From contig JAPNXP010000018.1 in NCBI GenBank assembly GCA_028753945.1, forward strand, positions 2,977,643 through 3,041,642: DNA of 64,000 bases, in the 5' to 3' direction. The DNA is from Hexactinellida sp. DTS-2022 (lineage: Eukaryota; Porifera; Hexactinellida). Below, one piece after another: positions 58,943 through 64,000 of this stretch (the first letter of the stretch is position 1; every line of letters starts with the position of its first letter). The position numbers and the translations under genes are program-made. The notes under the pieces are model-generated. The model searched no databases, had not been told where the DNA came from, and saw only the letters and a list, made by a program, of their open reading frames with translations.

Positions 58943-59269
58943 CAGGGGTCGGCAATTATGTTTCACTATTACCCCATTTCAGTGCTCAGCACATCACTGT
59001 TACCCCGAATCCAGAAACTAAATTGATAAACAGAAAGAAAAAGCTGTTTCATTTAGAGACGAGACAGCAGGAGTAAAACTACTGAATTTAATTCTGTTCA
59101 TAGCATGTATAATGTCTAAAGTGGCACTTGCTACCCTTAATATTATCAGCAAACTGTGGCTGTATTTTGACAGTTGACATCTTATATCGCTTTTCGGAAG
59201 GTCTCGTTACCCCAAGAAAACCTGAAATTACCCCCAATTGGGTAATTTACCCCTAATTGCCGACCACTG
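58943..59269. mobile_element. hAT-type MITE (CAGGGGTCGGCAATTA)
   Basis: A 327-bp element with termini CAGGGGTCGGCAATTA and TAATTGCCGACCACTG and repeated TTACCCC motifs. The 8-bp duplication is CACTACGC and CACTACCC (58935-58942 and 59270-59277), with one mismatch. Confidence 0.9.
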
Positions 59270-59327
59270 CACTACCCGGACAAAGTAATCCACCACCCAA
59301 CATTTTCCCATTGAAAATAGTACTACG

Positions 59328-59697
59328 TATAGTAGGTTTAACAATGAAAGATAGTGTATTCAAAATACATGAGATATTGCTATTTCTATCACAAATTCGT
59401 ATTCTACGCATTCAAATTAACAATTGTAGAAGCTTTCAATCTAATCCCTTTTTGATTTAGTTAAACATTATCATCATGTGCCACTATGCACCACTTTCCC
59501 CAAATTGCCACTATGGGAGAGATGGGAACAGGTGGCACATGTTGCCATTTGATGATAATTTACAACCGAATTAATATGTAATCAATTTGAAAGCATCTAC
59601 AATGGGTAATTCGAATGCGTAGATACGAATCTGAAATCAAAATAGCAATATGTCATAAAGTTTAAATCACTGAACAATATTATTAGGCCTACTATAG
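59328..59697. mobile_element. Long-inverted-repeat MITE (TATAGTAGG-TTAA)
   Basis: The two halves are imperfect inverted copies: ATATTGCTATTT, TCGTAT-CTACGCATTC, TTGTAGA-GCTTTCAA, and their complements at 59575-59665. The middle carries GTGCCACTATG and GGTGGCACATG. The ends TATAGTAGGTTTAA and TTAGGCCTACTATA match. The duplication is not clear. Confidence 0.7.
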
Positions 59698-59775
59698 TAT
59701 TATTTTCAATGAGAAAATGTTGGGGGATCGAATACTTTTGTGCGGGTACTGATATATGTACTATGTATATACATA

Positions 59776-60187
59776 CAAGGCTGGATTCGGTTAACCGGCT
59801 AACCTGTTAACCGTTGCTGAAATCGGTTAACGGTTAGAGATTATATTAACCAGTTAGCCTGTCTGTTGAATATCAGCAGAGTTATTGGGATATTAATGTA
59901 TAAAGTATTGAAATTTTTCAATTTTATCAGAATATTTGAATCCTAATCCATTTCTCATCACCACTTAATAAATTTTCTTAGACAACATTGATTTAAATTT
60001 AACTAAATCACGAAAAGTCCCAGTTTATATACTTATGCGGTTATACTTTTGAGTCTTATTCTATAGTATAATCAAATTTGTATAAATGATTTATTGTATT
60101 GAGTAGGATCAGCGGTTAACCGGTTAATGGTGGCGAGAAGTCGAATTGTAACCTTAGCCTCAGATCGATTATACAACCCCACCCTTG
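59776..60187. mobile_element. CAAGGCTGG MITE, copy 2, 7-bp duplication
   Basis: A 412-bp copy of 38036-38453 in the same orientation. It starts CAAGGCTGGATTCGGTTAACC and ends CCCACCCTTG. It has a perfect 7-bp duplication, ATACATA, at 59769-59775 and 60188-60194. Confidence 0.92.
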
Positions 60188-60521
60188 ATACATATATTCA
60201 GAGATTAATTATGTTTTAATAGTATAGATTGTCTACTGAGTATGGCCCGTTTGTTTTCTTTTGTGGGACATAAAACTGCAGAAAATTAAGTTTTAGTTTG
60301 TATACTTCCCAAATTCGCTTCGTTCCCTTTAACTGACTATCTCATTGTACAATTAGTGGTCCAATATGAAATCTACTTTCTTCAGTGTGCTAACAAATCT
60401 CAAACCCCATGCAGTTACTTTAGAAACTTTGTTAGATATGAAAAATCCTTACCGATTAGCTATAAAGGAGAGTCCTGAATTTGTATTAACTCTAGAAATG
60501 GTTATTGAGATATAAAACTAC

Positions 60522-60729
60522 CTTCGAGTGGAATTGTGATATCCTTCTCAAATGTTTTTATTTGTTTGAAATTCCACCATAATTTATTTATCAATGTTCC
60601 ATTTGGGGTAAAGTTATTTAGGAAATATGAGCCAGTTAGGTCGAGGCCACCATAGAGGATTATACTTAATACGTTAAGGGACTTGCCCATCGTTGCAATA
60701 TCAGCAGGATTCTCATCTGCAGTGAGTAC
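60522..60729 (-). CDS. Probable coding exon (E0), possibly UBR4
   Basis: The acceptor is TTTTCAG and the donor is GAAG|GTAGTT. It has 69 open codons in phase 0 plus one base (G), which is exactly what exon E1 needs (G|GT, Gly). The translation contains ADIATMGKSLNVLSIILYGG, DLTGSYFLNNF, NGTLINKLWWNFKQIK and FEKDITIPLE. Same strand, good splice signals and matching phase suggest an exon of the same gene. However, I cannot align it to the part of UBR4 that should precede E1, so exons may be missing between them, or it belongs to another gene. Confidence 0.6.
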
Positions 60730-61238
60730 CTGAAAATGAAGTAATGTTCGGATTGAATTTAGTCAAATCTATTCTGAACAAATAGAGGAAGTAATTTCGT
60801 TAACGCAAGTACAGCACCATACATCACAGGAAAATAAACAGAACACCATTGAAAGCAGATTAAATAATAAATAAGGTAAACTAGCGGTTCTTGTGGACGT
60901 AATTATTATTTTGATTTGATACTTCCCGAGAGGATTCCAGTTTTCCATGGGTTATACCTACATGGAACCAAATTGGGTGGATCAATTATGGAGGAGTAAC
61001 TGGCGAATTAGTGAATTCAACAGAAATTTCGATGATAAATCTTAGTTATGCGGTAGGGGAAGCACCCAATTTTGAGATTTTTGGAATCTAGAATCACTTA
61101 ATATTAAGGACTGCTATAAAACATTAGATGACGACAAAGCATTATAAACATTCAAAAAACACAAGTAATATCGTGAATAATCGATATCATGTTTCTTGCA
61201 ATTGGAAGGAGAGTGAACCAGACCTTCCACATATTTTT
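60730..61238. other. Intron DNA, nothing recognised
   Basis: No exon or repeat partner was seen between the candidate exon and the composite repeat. Confidence 0.45.
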
Positions 61239-62285
61239 ACTGTGCCGACTATACTATAGTATAGTGGCCCAGTATTAGAATCACTGCCTTTATTACTGTG
61301 CCGACTATTCTATAGTATAGTGGCCCAGTTCTAATCTTACTGCCTTTAATAATATTGTTTATTTTATTTTTTACTGTGCCGACTATACTATAGTATAGTG
61401 GCCCAGTATTGGAATCACTGCCTTTATTTATATTATTATTATTTCTCCGTAGCAGGTGCCCTGGCCACACCTATATACATAGAGGGCTGAAACTTGTTAT
61501 GTAGGTTCGGAGTCGACGTCTAATTTGCACCTGGGGTTACGATTTTTTATTAACACATTTTGGACACATCTTTAACACCTTTCAAAACTTGTCTGGTCCA
61601 TAACTCAAAAAATGTTTTAATAAACCCCCAAATTTTATTTCACATTTGGATTCACCATAAAATTCTGCTTCTGATGGGAGAAGAAAAGTTTCAATAAGGT
61701 GTTTAATTTCTGCCACAAATGGGGGTAAAAATTTCTTTGTTTACTCACACTTCAATTTCAATAAAACTGTGAAATCTAATTCCATTGTTTCAACTTGTAA
61801 TAATTATATTGATTTAAACTTTTAAATCTTACTCTATTGATTCAACTCGCGATAATTATATTGATTTAACTTATAAATTCCAGCTGGCTTCTATTTAATT
61901 ATAGTATTACTATACAATGGATTAAATATAATAAAGTATTATACGGAATTTGTTGACTCAACTCAACCAACCGTGGATAACATTGCTAAAATAAATAACT
62001 AATAATATAATTTATTATCAATACATAATGCCTGAATGGCATTAAACTCTTGATGGTTTATGATATAAACAAACTTCAAATTTATCTACCTATCCTTGTG
62101 ACTCCGACCAATTAACAAATGGTAATCACACCTTGGGCGTTGATGACTTGGCGAAAAAAAAATCCAAAATTGCAGCCTGTGCAGACAGCATGTTCCTTTG
62201 GAGGCACTATCAATAAACAACCAACAAAATATAGTGCCACCAAAGGAACATGCGTCGGCACAGGCTACAATTTTGGATTTTTTCT
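61239..62285. repeat. Composite repeat X-Y-Z, copy 2, with three X modules
   Basis: X modules start at 61239, 61295 and 61373. Each carries ACTGTGCCGACTAT, a short TATA-rich palindrome and AGTGGCCCAGT, then CTGCCTTTA. Y runs from about 61442 to 62151, with an extra TTTAAATCTTACTC tract. The Z hairpin is at 62152-62285. It is a close homologue of 29492-30360 in the same orientation. Confidence 0.88.
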
Positions 62286-62960
62286 CCGTAGACGGTGCCC
62301 TGGCCAGAGCTTTATAGTTAATGGGCTGAAACTTGGCATGTAGGTGCGATGGGACCGTCTAATTTGCACCTGGGGTTACGATTTTTGATTAACAAATTTT
62401 GGACACATCTTTAACACCTTTCAAAATTTGTCTGGTCCATAACTCAAAATATGTTTTACTAAACCCCCAAATTCTATTTCATATTTGGATTCGCCATAAA
62501 ATTCTGCGTCTGATGGGAGAATAAATTTTCCAATAAAGGGGTCAATTTCTGCCATAAATGGGGGTTGAAATTTCTTTGTTTACTCACACTTCAATTTCAG
62601 TAAAGTGTTAAATCTAATTCTATTGTTTCAACTGGTAATAATTATATTGATTTAACTTGTTAAATCCTAATCTAGTGATTCAACTTTCGATAATTATATT
62701 GATTTAACTTGTTAAATCCTACTCTAGTGATTCAACTTGCGATAATTATATTGATTTAACTTATAAATTCCAGCTGGCTTCTATTTAATTCTAGCATTAC
62801 TATACAATGGATTAAATTAAATTAATTTATATAAGGAATTTGTTGACTTTACTCAACTCACCGTGGATAACATTGCTAAAATAAATAACTAATAATTTAA
62901 TTTATTATCAATAAGTAATGAATGGCATTAAACTAAAGATGGTTTATGATAGAATCGTTA
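62286..62960. repeat. Y module, additional copy
   Basis: It starts CCGTAGACGGTGCCCTGGCC directly after the Z hairpin and follows the Y sequence (GGGCTGAAACTTGGCATGTAGG, GCACCTGGGGTTACGAT, AAATTCTGCGTCTGATGGG). Near 62625-62760 a phrase of about 60 bp, GATTTAACTTGTTAAATCCTA, is duplicated in tandem. It ends at TGGTTTATGATAGAA. Confidence 0.85.
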
Positions 62961-63617
62961 ACATTTTACATTCCACAACAACGACAGATAAAGGGATTAT
63001 ATTTATTTCGCGAGAATATTCTTGCACAATTAATGTACTGACGTAATTTATTATAATTAATTCCTTTTGTATTTAACTTATAGACGGTTCCAATTGGATT
63101 ATTGGGGTTATCGAGTGCGCTGAATTCAAATATGACAGTGAAATTCGATTTAAATTAATAATAAGTGCAAATAATTGAACTTTATTTATTTTGCTGTACA
63201 TAATAATGGTGTTAAATTATTAATTTATTAATTAAATATTTATACTAATTAGCTAAATTTCATTAATCTCAGAGATGATACAAGATAGAAACAAACTTTC
63301 AATTTATCAATTGGTCCTTATGCCACGTACCACCTATACAAGTGGGTCTTGACACCTTGAGGTGATGATGACATCGTCAAAAAAAAGTATTTTTACAATT
63401 TTGTGAATTAAATAATTCGCATGGGTTGGTTGGAGTTGGGTGAATACCCAATACGCACTTTAAAAATGCTGAGTCATCACAGATTATATTCTACTGAAAC
63501 CTGAATATCTCTCAAATGAAGTGAGCTAAATGGAAACTTGCACCACTCTAAGGGTCGTTGCCTACTGAAACACCTTTCTGAAATAATTTAACACCTTCAT
63601 AGTGATGAAGACTAGGC

Positions 63618-63857
63618 GAAAAAAAATCCAAAATTGCAGCTTGTGCCGACAGCATGTTCCTTTGGAGGCACTATCAATAAACCACCAACAAAATATAGTG
63701 CCACCAAAGGATCATGCGTCGGAGCAGGCTGCAATTTTGGATTTTTTTATACTGTGCCGACTATACTATAGTATAGTGGCCCAGTATTAGAATCACTGCC
63801 TTTATTACTGTGCCGACTACTATAGTATAGTGGCCCAGTATTGGTCTTAGTGCTTTG
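63618..63857. repeat. Z hairpin plus two X modules
   Basis: The Z hairpin is at 63618-63747. It has arms from AAAATCCAAAATTGCAGC to TTCCTTTGG and an ATCAATAAACC-type loop. X modules follow at 63751-63806 and 63807-63857. The order Z then X suggests tandem reiteration of a larger X-Y-Z unit. Confidence 0.85.
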
Positions 63858-63867
63858 GTATATTATT

Positions 63868-64000
63868 ATTACGAGCCCTTCGGTCTCGGTCGCTTCGCGA
63901 CGGATCACTCTCTCACAAAAGTCGCTTCGCGACTTTTGTTCGTTCGTATTAGGCACTACGCGATACAATTAACGGCCGCTTCGCGGCCTTTCCCTTCCCA
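63868..64000. repeat. Block of GC hairpins with CGCTTCGCG cores, cut by window end
   Basis: Consecutive short hairpins lie here: GCCCTTCGGTCTCGG, GTCGCTTCGCGAC (63888-63900), AAAGTCGCTTCGCGACTTT (63918-63936) and GGCCGCTTCGCGGCC (63974-63988). A weaker version in the same order lies at 46090-46180. The function is unknown. The right edge is beyond the window. Confidence 0.75.

Noticed and set aside
1..64000. LTR retrotransposons or endogenous viral sequences
   Set aside because: I found no gag, reverse transcriptase, integrase or envelope motifs and no long direct terminal repeats.
1..64000. tRNA or rRNA genes
   Set aside because: No cloverleaf with A and B boxes and no rRNA core was noticed; the GC hairpins at 63.9 and 46.1 kb do not form a tRNA.

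Overview
This window is AT-rich nuclear DNA from an animal. It is essentially a stretch of one very long, intron-rich host gene on the minus strand, whose introns are packed with decayed DNA transposons. Four exons (49069-49342, 40252-40561, 29033-29187, 17707-17971, in gene order) encode a continuous, phase-matched stretch of UBR4 (p600, Drosophila Poe), the giant N-recognin E3 ubiquitin ligase. A fifth exon-like segment (60522-60729) lies upstream with a compatible splice phase, but I could not confirm that it belongs to UBR4. The introns are about 8.5-11 kb long. No bacterial operons, rRNA, tRNA or CRISPR were seen. The species cannot be named from this sequence; it is a metazoan, probably an invertebrate.

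Layout by region. 1-9.5 kb: a hairpin-bearing dispersed repeat, a broken Helitron (Rep/PIF1 helicase) split by insertions, and a relic of a P-like (THAP9-like) transposase. 9.5-15 kb: a hAT element with a TTF-type zinc finger transposase relic, containing a nearly complete 3.6-kb P element. 17.7-18 kb: UBR4 exon. 19.2-24 kb: a second P element broken by two nonautonomous elements and followed by a hAT relic. 24-28.5 kb: an inverted MITE pair, two abutting perfect palindromes and a second P-like relic. 29 kb: UBR4 exon. 29.5-30.4 kb: one copy of a composite repeat (X-Y-Z) that recurs at 61-64 kb. 31.5-38.5 kb: hAT transposase relics, hAT MITEs and hairpin repeats. 38-40.1 kb: three MITEs. 40.3 kb: UBR4 exon. 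42-47 kb: hAT relics and nonautonomous hATs. 49.1 kb: UBR4 exon. 49.4-56 kb: a three-level nest of pogo-like MITE, P element and MULE. 58-60.2 kb: LINE endonuclease fragment and MITEs. 60.5 kb: candidate exon. 61-64 kb: composite repeat array.

The most interesting unit is the MULE at 52485-54958. Its single-strand coding region combines a FLYWCH zinc finger, a MULE DDE transposase with all three acidic residues, and a C-terminal RING-like finger. Its terminal inverted repeats are arrays of a short 'GGAATAAG-TTCGA' motif. The P elements repeatedly show 7-bp direct repeats at their ends. Nested insertions give relative ages: hosts such as the pogo MITE and older hATs first, then P elements, then the MULE and several hAT MITEs.
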